Shown here: one piece after another, positions 18,242 to 27,665 of the stretch
How positions within the stretch are numbered: the stretch's first letter is position 1
How the letters are laid out: each line of letters begins with the position of its first letter
Assembly: GCF_000744115.1 (NCBI RefSeq)
Contig: NZ_JQLG01000004.1
Coordinates: 1,834,190 to 1,898,189, forward strand
Reading direction: 5' to 3'
From: Carnobacterium alterfunditum DSM 5972
GTDB lineage: Bacteria; Bacillota; Bacilli; Lactobacillales; Carnobacteriaceae
DNA length: 64,000 nucleotides
Translations under genes and position numbers: made by a program
Notes under the pieces: generated by a model
Told to the model about the DNA's origin: nothing
The model's database searches: none
The model's input: the letters and a program-made list of their open reading frames with translations, nothing else

Positions 18242-19171
18242 GTGATAAATAAATGTCCAGAACAATTGCTGTTCATCAAAAATAGTAGAACTGTTCAAAA
18301 AAAGAGTGATGAATCGATGGATGGAAAAATTTGTGTCGTATCTGGCGCAACTTCCGGTGTAGGTTATGAGGCTGTAAAAAAATTAGCTGCTGGCAAAGCG
18401 GATATTGTGATGTTGGTTAGGAATGAAAAGAAAGCTAAGGCTGTCAAAAAAGAGCTTGAAAAAAAACATTCCATTTTTGTTGATTATTTTATTGCCGATT
18501 TTTCTGATTTGAAACAAGTTGAAAAAGCTGTTAGGGCAATCGTAGATAAATATCCAAGAGTGGATGTATTGATCAATAGTGCTGGCATTCATTCAACTAA
18601 AAAGATATTAAATAAAGATGGTTATGAAATGGTTTTTTGTGTCAATCATTTGGCGTCTTTTTTGATTACTAATCTGTTATTGAATAGACTGATTGAATCT
18701 TCGCCATCAAGAATTATCCAAGTTAATTCTGAAGGACATCGCTTTAACGGACTGAAAACAAACGATTTAAATTGGGAAAAGCGTATTTATACTGGCTTGA
18801 GAAGTTACGGGGCCTCTAAGACGGCACAGTTATTGACCGTTAGGCAGTTAGCTGAAAATCTAAAAGATACCGGTGTTACGATCAATGCAATGCACCCGGG
18901 TGGTGTGAAAACTAACATTGGTAATAACAACGGCAGATTATATCGGTGGTTTTTACACCATGTAACTTGGCATTTTTTAAAAGATCCGGAAATATCTGGC
19001 GAAGCAATTTATTATTTAGCTTCAGCTAGTGAACTAAGCAATATTAGTGGTAAATTTTTTAACTTAACAATCGAAGAAAAACCAGCAAAACATGCTTTAG
19101 ATTCGAAAAAACAAGAAGAAATATGGAATCTGAGTCTGGAAATGACCGGTCTAATACAAAAAGGTGGGTGA
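18242..19171 (+). CDS. SDR-family oxidoreductase
   Basis: A 309-residue short-chain dehydrogenase of the retinol-dehydrogenase-like type. The cofactor motif SGATSGVGYEA lies near residue 34, NSAG follows strand four, and the catalytic YGASK is intact, unlike the other SDR in this window at 9849-10772. The start is GTG 18242 behind AAGGAGATG; an upstream in-frame ATG at 18203 overlaps the previous gene. The first 25 residues before the Rossmann fold are longer than usual. It ends five bases before the next gene and is clearly cotranscribed. Confidence 0.9.
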   Translation: MINKCPEQLLFIKNSRTVQKKSDESMDGKICVVSGATSGVGYEAVKKLAAGKADIVMLVRNEKKAKAVKKELEKKHSIFVDYFIADFSDLKQVEKAVRAIVDKYPRVDVLINSAGIHSTKKILNKDGYEMVFCVNHLASFLITNLLLNRLIESSPSRIIQVNSEGHRFNGLKTNDLNWEKRIYTGLRSYGASKTAQLLTVRQLAENLKDTGVTINAMHPGGVKTNIGNNNGRLYRWFLHHVTWHFLKDPEISGEAIYYLASASELSNISGKFFNLTIEEKPAKHALDSKKQEEIWNLSLEMTGLIQKGG

Positions 19172-19175
19172 TAGA

Positions 19176-20777
19176 ATGAGATATGATGCAATTATTGTCG
19201 GTGGGGGAATCGCCGGATTGACAAGTGCAGCTTTTCTAACAAAAAACGGCTATAAAATACTGCTATGCGAAAAAGAAGATAAAGTTGGTGGTTTAGCGAA
19301 CTCATTCTATTATGATGGTTTTTTGTTTGATACGGGTGCCAGAGGAATCATTGATTCCGGAATTGTTAAGCCGATGTTAAAGCAGCTCGATATAGATATT
19401 GAATTTGTTAAGAGTATTGTAACGATCGGGATCGAAAAAGAAGCGATACGAGTCGAAACAATCGACAGTCTGAATGATTATCGAGAAATGCTTGTAAACC
19501 TGTATCCTGATAGTGAAAATGATATCGACGTCATACTCCATGAGATAAAAATAGTTATGGATCATATGGATGTTCTATATGGAATTGAGAACCCTTTATT
19601 CAAAGATTTAAAAAAAGATAAAGACTATCTTTTTAAGACATTGTTTCCCTGGCTATTCAAATTTTTGACGAAATCAGGTAAAATCAAAAAATTCAATTTA
19701 CCCGTTTATGATTATCTGAGTCAGTTAACTGATAATCAATCATTGATTGATATAATAAGTCAACATTTTTTCCAAAAGACTCCTGCTTCTTTTGCGTTAA
19801 GTTATTTCAGTTTGTACTTGGATTATGAGTACCCACTTAAAGGAACCCTTGATTTGGCTGAAAAGCTAAAAGAGTATATCATTAAAACAGAAGGCGTTAT
19901 AAAAACAAGTACAGAAATAAAAAAAATTGACCTTTTTAATAAAACCCTTCTTGATCAGAATGACCAGTATTACGAATATAATCAGTTGATTTGGGCAGCG
20001 GATACTAATCAGCTATATAAATCGATTGATATGGAAACGATCGGTGATAGTAAAATCAAGAAAGGAATAGAGAAGCAGAAAGAACTTCTCAAAGGAAAAA
20101 AAGCAGGGGATTCAATTTATTCCTTGTATCTAGCTGTTGATTTGGGTAATCAGTACTTTAAAAAAAAATCGAGTGGTCATTTTTTCTATACACCTGATAA
20201 AAAGGGTCAATCTACCATTTTTGAGAAACTTGAGACAGTAAGTAAAGCAACTGAAAAAAAAGAAATTTTTGATTGGATGAGTGAGTATCTGGATTATACT
20301 ACTTATGAAATTGCTATCCCAGCATTGCGGAATGAAAAACTTGCTCCAAAAGGAAAGACTGGATTAATGGTCAGTGTCCTGATGGATTATGATTTTATCA
20401 GTAATATTAAATCTTTAGGTTTGTATGAAGAGTTTAAGTACTTTGCTGAAGATAAGATGATTAGTGTCCTTGATGACAGTATTTATGGAGAAATAAGGCA
20501 AAAAGTGATTCATCAATTCAGTTCTACGCCACTTACCATTGAAAGGCTAAGTGGTAACCTTGAAGGCGGAATAACCGGTTGGGCTTTTACTAATGATGAT
20601 ATACCAACCATAACTAAGATGACTAAAATCAAAAAAACTTGTAATACACCAATTCCAGATATATTACAAGCCGGTCAGTGGACCTTTAGTCCTTCAGGTT
20701 TACCAATCAGTATCTTAACCGGAAAGATTGCAGCTGATAAAGCAGTTAAGACTTTGAAGAAAGGAAGAAGAAAATGA
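19176..20777 (+). CDS. Phytoene-desaturase-like FAD oxidoreductase
   Basis: A 533-residue flavoprotein related to phytoene desaturases and retinol saturases, enzymes that act on hydrophobic unsaturated chains. The FAD-binding motif GGGIAGLTSAAFL is at residues 8-20, followed by the CEKEDKVGGLANSF segment, and the C-terminal FAD signature ILQAGQWTFSPSGLP closes the fold. ATG 19176 is preceded by AAGGTGG. No carotenoid synthase is in view, so a carotenoid role is unsupported. It overlaps the following flavodoxin gene by 4 bases (ATGA), which suggests the flavodoxin may supply electrons to it. Confidence 0.85.
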   Translation: MRYDAIIVGGGIAGLTSAAFLTKNGYKILLCEKEDKVGGLANSFYYDGFLFDTGARGIIDSGIVKPMLKQLDIDIEFVKSIVTIGIEKEAIRVETIDSLNDYREMLVNLYPDSENDIDVILHEIKIVMDHMDVLYGIENPLFKDLKKDKDYLFKTLFPWLFKFLTKSGKIKKFNLPVYDYLSQLTDNQSLIDIISQHFFQKTPASFALSYFSLYLDYEYPLKGTLDLAEKLKEYIIKTEGVIKTSTEIKKIDLFNKTLLDQNDQYYEYNQLIWAADTNQLYKSIDMETIGDSKIKKGIEKQKELLKGKKAGDSIYSLYLAVDLGNQYFKKKSSGHFFYTPDKKGQSTIFEKLETVSKATEKKEIFDWMSEYLDYTTYEIAIPALRNEKLAPKGKTGLMVSVLMDYDFISNIKSLGLYEEFKYFAEDKMISVLDDSIYGEIRQKVIHQFSSTPLTIERLSGNLEGGITGWAFTNDDIPTITKMTKIKKTCNTPIPDILQAGQWTFSPSGLPISILTGKIAADKAVKTLKKGRRK

Positions 20778-21289
20778 GAAATATTGTTCTATATAAAAGT
20801 AAATATGGAAATACTTTTCAGTATGCAACTTGGATCGCAGAAGAATTAGATTGGGAAATAAGAGATTTTTCAAAATTTAAAAAAGCAGAAATAAAAAACT
20901 ATAATACCATTATCTTTGGTAGTGGCGTATATGTGGGTAAAATGAATAAAATCAAAAAAGTTCTTGAATGGTTTAAAGAAAAGCCAATCATTATTTTTGC
21001 CTGTGGTGGCAATAATAATGTTGAGAAAGATATCAATGATATTAAAATCAATAATTTTAGTGAAAATCAGTTAGCATTTCATACATTCTTTTATTTGCCT
21101 GGGGGTGTTGATTTTTCTAAGGTAAAAGGCATTATTAAAATAATGATAAATGTATTTATAAAAATTGTAGAAAACAAAAAAAATAAAAAAGAATATGAAG
21201 AAGCAATCCTTAAGAGTTATTATCATCCGACAAATTATGTAGATAAAAAGCACATTCAAGCGATTGTTTCTTATGCTAAAAAGATTTAA
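20774..21289 (+). CDS. Flavodoxin domain protein
   Basis: A 171-residue flavodoxin-fold protein, the size of HemG-type proteins. The FMN phosphate loop is YKSKYGNTFQYA at residues 7-18, and the second FMN-contact loop lies around GSGVYVGKMNKIKK. Its start codon overlaps the stop of the flavoprotein gene (ATGA), the strongest coupling in the cassette. It may reduce the FAD enzyme, or act on a quinone or porphyrin as HemG does; sequence alone does not decide. It is the last gene of the tightly packed run. Confidence 0.85.
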   Translation: MRNIVLYKSKYGNTFQYATWIAEELDWEIRDFSKFKKAEIKNYNTIIFGSGVYVGKMNKIKKVLEWFKEKPIIIFACGGNNNVEKDINDIKINNFSENQLAFHTFFYLPGGVDFSKVKGIIKIMINVFIKIVENKKNKKEYEEAILKSYYHPTNYVDKKHIQAIVSYAKKI

Positions 21290-21459
21290 GATGGACTTAG
21301 GGATCTATCGTTTATATCAGTTTGTTTGTAAAATCGGATTATAGATCTTTATTCGTTAAAAACTAATAAGTCAGAAAAATCACAGTATTGTTTTAAAGGT
21401 TGAAAAATAAACTTTATAGTGATGTGGAACGTCAAAAAAATTATAAAAGGAGTAGGAAA

Positions 21460-22272
21460 ATGAAACAAAAAACAAAAACATATATCAACGCAATTTTATT
21501 AGTTATTACATTAATTATTAATGGTATGGGTGCTTTTGGTTTAATCAATGGTCTTTCGCAAAAAGAAGTATCAGATATGTACCCAACTTTAATCACACCA
21601 GCACCCTCAACTTTTAGCATTTGGAGTGTTATTTACACATTTTTGATTATTTCGATAGTTGTCATGATCATTAAACATAAAGAGTCATATTATGGACGTG
21701 CTGTTGATGAAATCAGCTTTCTCTTTTGGGTATCATGTGCTTTAAATATTGTCTGGATAATAAGCTTTTCTTATAACTTGATTGGTTTATCAACAATTTT
21801 TATTTTTAGTTTTCTAGTTATTATGATTCTAATTGTAAAAAAAATTGGGAGGATCCAAACGCGAAAACGCTGGTTGCTTCCAATAACTTTTGGTTTATAT
21901 TCAGGATGGCTTTTTATAGCAACGGTAGTAAATATAGCCGCTTGGCTTGTTAAAATTGAATGGGATAGATTTGGAATAGCTGCTGAAACTTGGAGTTCTA
22001 TTATTCTTTTAGTTGCAGTAGGATTGACTTTGGTAGTCTTATTAAGTACAAAAAACGCAATATTCCCAATTCCTATTGCTTGGGCATATTTTGGGATCTA
22101 TAATTATTTATTAGCACCAGAAGGTTTCCAAGGACAGTATAACTTCTTGCAAAATGTTGCATTAATAGGAATAGTACTTTTGGTTGGTATTTCAGCAATC
22201 CAATTTTATAAAAATCGATATAGTATTATGCCGGATAATTCGGTGAACACAAATCAATACTCAGTTAGGTAA
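21460..22272 (+). CDS. TspO/MBR-like membrane protein
   Basis: A 270-residue protein with about eight hydrophobic segments that resembles the tryptophan-rich sensory protein/TspO group, recalled from PTLITPAPSTFSIWSVIYTFL, FWVSCALNIVWII and the Trp-rich middle, though it is longer than classical TspO (about 160). ATG 21460 has AAAAGGAGTAGG upstream; an in-frame start at 21400 lacks one. TspO proteins bind porphyrins and other hydrophobic ligands. It lies 170 bases after the redox cassette, so a functional link is possible but not shown. Confidence 0.7.
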   Translation: MKQKTKTYINAILLVITLIINGMGAFGLINGLSQKEVSDMYPTLITPAPSTFSIWSVIYTFLIISIVVMIIKHKESYYGRAVDEISFLFWVSCALNIVWIISFSYNLIGLSTIFIFSFLVIMILIVKKIGRIQTRKRWLLPITFGLYSGWLFIATVVNIAAWLVKIEWDRFGIAAETWSSIILLVAVGLTLVVLLSTKNAIFPIPIAWAYFGIYNYLLAPEGFQGQYNFLQNVALIGIVLLVGISAIQFYKNRYSIMPDNSVNTNQYSVR

Positions 22273-22371
22273 ATGCCTAGAAGAATCAACTTTCAGAAGT
22301 CTCTTTCTCATATCAATTAGTAAGATAGTCTTATTTGATAACACAAATATCAAAAAACAAAACAAATAAGA

Positions 22372-22400
22372 TTGACAATTCTAATTCAGTGAAGTATAAT
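22372..22400 (+). promoter_or_regulatory. Promoter of infC-rpmI-rplT
   Basis: TTGACA at 22372-22377 and TATAAT at 22395-22400 with a 17-base spacer, both exact consensus. Confidence 0.9.
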
Positions 22401-22414
22401 AAATGAGTTGAGAA

Positions 22415-22560
22415 AATCAAGCAGAAGCACCCGCTTCTCGCCTAAGTTGACGAAAGTGTCTCTGGGCTAGATATAAACGATGATAACTTGCATTCGGTGT
22501 GAGTTAGAAATTATTTATAGGCGGGTTCGTAATGAACTCGTCTATTTTTCTGCTGTTCTT
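22415..22560 (+). ncRNA. L20-type leader of the infC operon
   Basis: The 5' leader has the AAGCAGAAGCACCCGCTTCT start seen in Firmicutes infC leaders, and a terminator-like hairpin (GGCGGGTTC pairing with GAACTCGTC around 22518-22543) followed by TATTTTT. In Bacillus, L20 binding to such a leader stops transcription when ribosomal protein is in excess. The assignment rests on position and these motifs. Confidence 0.75.
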
Positions 22561-22583
22561 TCTCTCAAATCTAATGGAGGTGT

Positions 22584-23105
22584 ATGACCATAGCAAAAGA
22601 TATGATGGTAAATGACGGCATTCGTGCACGTGAATTGCGCGTTATTGGTAGTGACAGCGAACAACTTGGTGTAATTACCAAAAGTGAAGCGTTAAAACTT
22701 GCAGAAGAAGCAAACTTAGACTTAGTACTAGTAGCTCCAAAAGCAAAACCGCCTGTAGCACGTATTATGGATTACGGTAAATTCCGTTTTGAGCAACAGA
22801 AAAAAGAACGCGAAGCTCGTAAAAATCAAAAAGTCATTAATCTCAAAGAAGTAAGACTTAGTCCTACAATTGATTTGAATGATTTCAATACCAAATTACG
22901 TAATGCACGTAAATTCCTTGAAAATGGAGATAAAGTTAAGGCTTCAATCCGATTCAAAGGTCGTGCCATTACTCATAAAAGTATTGGTAAAGAAGTGTTA
23001 GATCGTCTGGCTAAAGAAACAGCTGATATTTCAACTATTGAATCAGCTGCTAAAATGGATGGTCGTAGTATGTTCTTAATTTTAGCACCAAAGACTGAAA
23101 AGTAA
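22584..23105 (+). CDS. infC: Translation initiation factor IF-3
   Basis: IF-3 binds the 30S subunit, keeps it free of 50S and discriminates against wrong start codons. Product is 173 residues with the usual N-terminal [17 protein letters not shown] and C-terminal [12 protein letters not shown] and DGRSMFL motifs. The annotated ATG at 22584 is only three bases from the GGAGG at 22576-22580; an ATA at 22590 is nine bases away, at the ideal distance. Since infC often uses a rare start codon for autocontrol, the true start may be ATA 22590 (171 residues). Confidence 0.97.
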   Translation: MTIAKDMMVNDGIRARELRVIGSDSEQLGVITKSEALKLAEEANLDLVLVAPKAKPPVARIMDYGKFRFEQQKKEREARKNQKVINLKEVRLSPTIDLNDFNTKLRNARKFLENGDKVKASIRFKGRAITHKSIGKEVLDRLAKETADISTIESAAKMDGRSMFLILAPKTEK

Positions 23106-23130
23106 GAGTATTTTGAGGAGGAAATAACAA

Positions 23131-23328
23131 ATGCCAAAACAAAAAACACACCGTGGTTCAGCAAAACGGTTCAAAAGAACAGGTAACGGCGGATTAAAAC
23201 GTCACCATGCTAAAACAAGCCATATGTTTGCAAACAAATCACAAAAACAAAAACGTAAATTACGTAAATCAACAATGGTATCTTCTAGCGATATGAAACG
23301 TATCCGTCAACAATTAGCTAAATGGTAA
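23131..23328 (+). CDS. rpmI: Ribosomal protein L35
   Basis: A 65-residue, highly basic large-subunit protein with the family start [18 protein letters not shown]. It is the middle gene of the infC-rpmI-rplT operon and starts 25 bases after infC, behind GAGGAGG. Confidence 0.98.
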   Translation: MPKQKTHRGSAKRFKRTGNGGLKRHHAKTSHMFANKSQKQKRKLRKSTMVSSSDMKRIRQQLAKW

Positions 23329-23434
23329 TCAATTACTTTTAGCATAATCGGTTCATTGTGAAATGAACAAATGTAATTCAAATTAGTCAAAAGAGTTTTC
23401 TTGTAGAGAAAACATCTTAGAGGAGGAAATTAAT

Positions 23435-23797
23435 ATGCCACGTGTAAAAGGTGGAACGGTTACTCGTAAACGTCGTAAAAAAATATTAAAATTAGCAAAA
23501 GGATACTATGGTTCAAAACATGTTTTATTCAAAACTGCTAAGCAACAAGTAATGAAGTCTTATACTTATGCTTATAGAGACCGTCGTCAAAAGAAACGTG
23601 ATTTCCGTAAATTATGGATCGCTCGTATTAATGCAGCTGCTCGTTTAAATAACATGAGCTACAGCACTTTAATGCATGGCCTTAAATTAGCAGAAATTGA
23701 AGTTAACCGCAAAATGTTAGCTGATATTGCTGTAACGGATGCTCCTGCATTCACAGCATTGGCTGAACAAGCTAAAACTGCATTAAACAACAAATAA
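23435..23797 (+). CDS. rplT: Ribosomal protein L20
   Basis: A 120-residue large-subunit assembly protein with typical [19 protein letters not shown] and the basic [15 protein letters not shown] stretch. In Firmicutes it also represses this operon by binding the leader. The start ATG has AGAGGAGG upstream. A strong terminator follows. Confidence 0.98.
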   Translation: MPRVKGGTVTRKRRKKILKLAKGYYGSKHVLFKTAKQQVMKSYTYAYRDRRQKKRDFRKLWIARINAAARLNNMSYSTLMHGLKLAEIEVNRKMLADIAVTDAPAFTALAEQAKTALNNK

Positions 23798-23820
23798 ATT
23801 TCAAATTTATTAAAGACTAA

Positions 23821-23855
23821 AAGCTGCTTCGTTTTAATGCGAAGTAGCTTTTTTT
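23821..23855 (+). terminator. Terminator of the infC operon
   Basis: AAGCTGCTTCG (23821-23831) pairs with CGAAGTAGCTT (23840-23850) with one mismatch, followed by a run of seven T. Confidence 0.9.
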
Positions 23856-24016
23856 CTACAAAAAAATAAAAAGTTGTTAATTTTGACAAATAAACTACAG
23901 AATAAACTGTGAGTGATGATTGCTGTGAGATGCCTATAAATAAGCAATTCCAATCATTTTAAATGAGTATCTGGTTAAAATTAAATGCAATTATTGCATT
24001 ATTTTAATAATTTATA

Positions 24017-24045
24017 TTGAAATTGTGATAATAAGATGATAAGAT
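24017..24045 (+). promoter_or_regulatory. Promoter of the first oppA gene
   Basis: TTGAAA at 24017-24022 and TAAGAT at 24040-24045 with a 17-base spacer, about 90 bases before the start codon. The surrounding 335-base gap holds no gene. Confidence 0.5.
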
Positions 24046-24133
24046 AATTTGAGTAAACTAATATTAAAAATTGAATAAATAATTACTCGATTTATTTTAT
24101 AAATGAATGATAAGAGAATAAGGGGGAAATAAC

Positions 24134-25807
24134 ATGAAAAAAAGTAAATTACTTAGCTTATTAGGTTTAACAGCGACATCTGCATTAGTTTTAGCAGCTT
24201 GCGGTGGCGATGGAGATACAACAGATACTGGAAGTCAAGATTCTGGATCAAGTGAAGAACAAGTTCTAAATCTTATTGAAAGTGCTGAATTGCCAAATAT
24301 GGATTCTGCAAAAACAACAGATACAGTAAGTGGTACTGTTTTGAACAACGTAAATGAAGGATTGTATCGTCAAAACCCAGAAAATAAACTTGAATTGGGG
24401 ATGGCTGCGGAAGAACCTGAAGTCAGCGAAGATGGTTTAACATTTACCTTTAAAATTAAAGAAGATGCAGTTTGGTCTAATGGAGACCCTGTAACTGCTA
24501 ATGATTTTGTTTTTGCGTGGCAGCGTCTAGTAACTCCTGAAACAGCTGCTGAATACTCATACATGATCGATGGAGTAGTTAAAAATGCTTCTGCAATTTT
24601 AACTGGTGAAATGGAACCTTCAGAATTAGGTGCTAAAGCTGTTGACGATAAAACGTTAGAAGTACAATTAGAAACAGCTAAACCGTATTTCAAAGATCTA
24701 TTGACATTACCGATGTTTTTACCACAAAATGAAGCATTTGTAACTGAGCAAGGTGGGGATTATGCAACAAATAGCGATACTGTGCTTTACAATGGTCCTT
24801 TCGTATTGGATGAATGGGATGGAACTGGCTTAAGCTGGGTATTAAACAAAAATGAAGAGTACTGGGATACAGAAGCTGTAGCACTAGATACGATCAATGT
24901 CGATGTAGTTAAAGAAACGTCAACTGCAATCAACTTGTATGATACTGGAGCAGTAGACCGTATTACTTTATCAGGTGAATATGTCCAAACAAAACAAGGG
25001 GATCCTGAATTAAAAACTCAGCCTACATCATCTGTATTTTATTTTAAATTTAATCAAGAACGTGATGGAGAAGAAACAGCTTTAGCAAATGAAAATATCC
25101 GTAAAGCAATCGCAATGGCATTTGATAAACAAGCCTTTGCTGACACTGTTCTTCAAAATGGTTCTATTCCAGCTAATGGGTTAGTCCCAGCTGAATTAGC
25201 TGCTGATCCAGCTTCAGGTGATGATTTCCGTGCACAAAGTGGAGATCTATTAACATATAATGTTGAAGAAGCTCAAAAATATTTTGAAGAAGGTTTGAAT
25301 GAATTGGGAGTGGATTCACTTACTTTAGAAATTTTAGGTGATGATACTGAAAATGCTAAAAAATCTTTAGAATTTATGCAAGCACAATTAACTTCAAATC
25401 TTCCTGGATTGGAAATCAATCTAAGAAATGTACCGTTTAAAATTCGTTTAGATGCAGATACAAACCAAGATTACGATATCGAAATGGCTGGTTGGGGTGC
25501 AGATTACGCTGATCCAATTAACTTCTTAGAATTGTTCCATTCAGAAAATGGGAACAACAAATCTAGCTACGCTAACCCTGAATACGATGCTTTGGTTGAA
25601 AGTGCTCAAACAAACGTATCTGATTTAGAAGGTCGTTGGGAAGATATGTTAGAAGCCGAAAAAATCTTGATGGAAACAGGCGGAATTGCACCAATCTATC
25701 AACGTGCATACTCTGTTCTAGAAAAAGACTACCTTAAGGATTTAACATCTCACTTAACAGGTGCAGAATATTCTTATAAATGGGCTTCAATTGAAGGAAA
25801 AGAATAA
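24134..25807 (+). CDS. oppA: Oligopeptide-binding lipoprotein, copy 1
   Basis: Extracellular substrate-binding protein for oligopeptide ABC uptake, 557 residues of the SBP_bac_5 family. Residues 1-22 are a lipoprotein signal with lipobox LAAC, so Cys23 becomes the lipid anchor, followed by a GGD-rich and Ser/Thr linker. Body motifs include the VWSNGDPVTANDF segment and WGADYADPINF near the C terminus. The start ATG has AGGGGGAAATAAC upstream. A near-identical gene follows after a terminator, and the permease and ATPase genes are 8 kb downstream. Confidence 0.95.
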   Translation: MKKSKLLSLLGLTATSALVLAACGGDGDTTDTGSQDSGSSEEQVLNLIESAELPNMDSAKTTDTVSGTVLNNVNEGLYRQNPENKLELGMAAEEPEVSEDGLTFTFKIKEDAVWSNGDPVTANDFVFAWQRLVTPETAAEYSYMIDGVVKNASAILTGEMEPSELGAKAVDDKTLEVQLETAKPYFKDLLTLPMFLPQNEAFVTEQGGDYATNSDTVLYNGPFVLDEWDGTGLSWVLNKNEEYWDTEAVALDTINVDVVKETSTAINLYDTGAVDRITLSGEYVQTKQGDPELKTQPTSSVFYFKFNQERDGEETALANENIRKAIAMAFDKQAFADTVLQNGSIPANGLVPAELAADPASGDDFRAQSGDLLTYNVEEAQKYFEEGLNELGVDSLTLEILGDDTENAKKSLEFMQAQLTSNLPGLEINLRNVPFKIRLDADTNQDYDIEMAGWGADYADPINFLELFHSENGNNKSSYANPEYDALVESAQTNVSDLEGRWEDMLEAEKILMETGGIAPIYQRAYSVLEKDYLKDLTSHLTGAEYSYKWASIEGKE

Positions 25808-25820
25808 TTTTTTAAAAAAA

Positions 25821-25848
25821 AGAGCGAATTTTATTCGCTCTTTTTTTG
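25821..25848 (+). terminator. Terminator between the two oppA genes
   Basis: AGAGCGAAT (25821-25829) and ATTCGCTCT (25833-25841) form a perfect 9-bp stem followed by seven T. Confidence 0.9.
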
Positions 25849-25986
25849 TGTTTACTATGTGAAAAAGCTAAGATTCCTATGAGAGTAATTCGATACTCGT
25901 TTCTCTCTCTTTTAAATGATGATAAAATGATGAAGTTATGAATTATTTGTGATTAAATTTATTATGATTTATTAGGAGGAACAGCA

Positions 25987-27645
25987 TTGGAAAAGAAAAA
26001 ATATCTTCAGTTAATGGGATTATCACTTGCTTCTGTTAGTTTATTAGCAGCATGTGGCGGAGACTCAGAAGAATCAACAACTGATAAAGATGGTAACGAC
26101 AAGCAAGTATTGAACTTAGTTGAGTCAGCTGAGCTTCCAACAATGGATTCCGTATTAGCAACAGACTCTGTAAGTTTTAATGTAATGAATAATGTTAACG
26201 AAGGGTTATTACGTCAAGGACCAGATGGCGAACTTGAGTTAGGAATGGCTGAAGAAGAACCAGTCGTTAGCGAAGATGGATTGACTTATACATTTAAAAT
26301 TAGAGAAGACGCTGTATGGTCAAATGGTGACCCGGTAACAGCAAACGACTTTGTTTTTTCATGGACAAGCTTGGCAACACCTGAAACAGCTGCAGAGTAC
26401 TCTTATATGATTGATGGAGTAGTTGCAAATGCAACAGCTATTTTACAAGGTGAAATGGAACCATCTGAATTAGGCGTAACAGCTGTTGATGATAAAACTT
26501 TAGAAATTCAATTAGAAAAAGCTGTTCCTTATTTTGAAAGTTTGACAACATTGTCAATGTTCTTCCCGCAAAACGAAGCTTATGTAACTGAAAAAGGGGA
26601 AGCTTATGCTTCAAATAGTGATAACATTCTTTACAACGGACCGTTTGTACTAGATGAATGGGATGGAACCGGCTTGAGCTGGGTAATGAATAAAAATGAA
26701 GACTACTGGGATGCAGATGCTGTTGAGTTAGATACGATCAACATCGACGTTATCAAAGAAACTTCAACTGCTTTGAATCTATATGACACTGGTTCAATCG
26801 ATCGTATGGTATTATCTGGTGACTATGTTCAAACACAACAAGGCAATTCAGATTTGAAAACTCAACCAACTTCTACTGTTGCTTACCTTAAATTTAACCA
26901 AGAACGTAACGGAGAAGAAACGGCTTTAGCAAATGAAAATATTCGTAAAGCGATCGCAATGGCGTTCGATAAGCAAGCCTATGTTGACACGGTTCTTCAA
27001 AATGGATCTATCCCAGCCGATGGACTTGTTCCAGAAGCTTTAGCGGTTGATCCAGCAACAGGAGAAGATTATCGTGAACAAAACGGCGACTTACTAAGTT
27101 TTGATAATGAAAAAGCGCAAGAATATTTTGACAAAGGGTTAGATGAATTAGGTGTTGATTCATTGTCACTTGAAATTTTAAGTGATGATACTGAGAATGC
27201 TAAAAAATCAATCGAATTTTTACAAGGTCAACTAACACAAAACTTGCAAGGTCTAGAGATCTCATTAAGAAATGTACCGTTTAAAGTACGTTTAGATGCT
27301 GACAGTAATCAAGATTACGATATTCAGTTAGCTTTATGGGGAGCAGATTACGCTGATCCTATAAACTTCTTAGAATTATTCCATGCAGAAAATGGGAATA
27401 ATAATTCTGGATACGATAGTGCTGAATACAACAGCTTAGTTGAAAGTGCTCAAACAAATGTAACTGATTTAGAATCACGTTGGCAAGATATGCTTGACGC
27501 AGAAAAAGTATTAATGGAAGAAGCAGGTATAGCACCAATCTATCAACGTGCTTATGCAATTCTAGAAAAAGACTACGTTAAAGATTTTACTACTCATTTA
27601 GTTGGAGCAGAATGGTCATTCAAATGGACATCTGTAACAAACTAA
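25987..27645 (+). CDS. oppA: Oligopeptide-binding lipoprotein, copy 2
   Basis: Second SBP_bac_5 lipoprotein, 552 residues and closely similar to copy 1 over its full length (shared VWSNGDPVTANDF, RLDAD, WGADYADPINFLELFH). The lipobox again places the lipidated Cys at residue 23. It starts with TTG 25987 behind AGGAGG. Differences are concentrated in the linker after the lipid Cys and scattered through the binding body, for example GWGADY versus LWGADY. This is a tandem duplication; the copies may bind different peptides. Confidence 0.95.
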   Translation: MEKKKYLQLMGLSLASVSLLAACGGDSEESTTDKDGNDKQVLNLVESAELPTMDSVLATDSVSFNVMNNVNEGLLRQGPDGELELGMAEEEPVVSEDGLTYTFKIREDAVWSNGDPVTANDFVFSWTSLATPETAAEYSYMIDGVVANATAILQGEMEPSELGVTAVDDKTLEIQLEKAVPYFESLTTLSMFFPQNEAYVTEKGEAYASNSDNILYNGPFVLDEWDGTGLSWVMNKNEDYWDADAVELDTINIDVIKETSTALNLYDTGSIDRMVLSGDYVQTQQGNSDLKTQPTSTVAYLKFNQERNGEETALANENIRKAIAMAFDKQAYVDTVLQNGSIPADGLVPEALAVDPATGEDYREQNGDLLSFDNEKAQEYFDKGLDELGVDSLSLEILSDDTENAKKSIEFLQGQLTQNLQGLEISLRNVPFKVRLDADSNQDYDIQLALWGADYADPINFLELFHAENGNNNSGYDSAEYNSLVESAQTNVTDLESRWQDMLDAEKVLMEEAGIAPIYQRAYAILEKDYVKDFTTHLVGAEWSFKWTSVTN

Positions 27646-27665
27646 TTTAAATTTTAGTATATTTA

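Noticed and set aside
19176-20777. Carotenoid synthesis operon
   Set aside because: The flavoprotein resembles phytoene desaturases, but no CrtB-type synthase or related gene occurs beside it.
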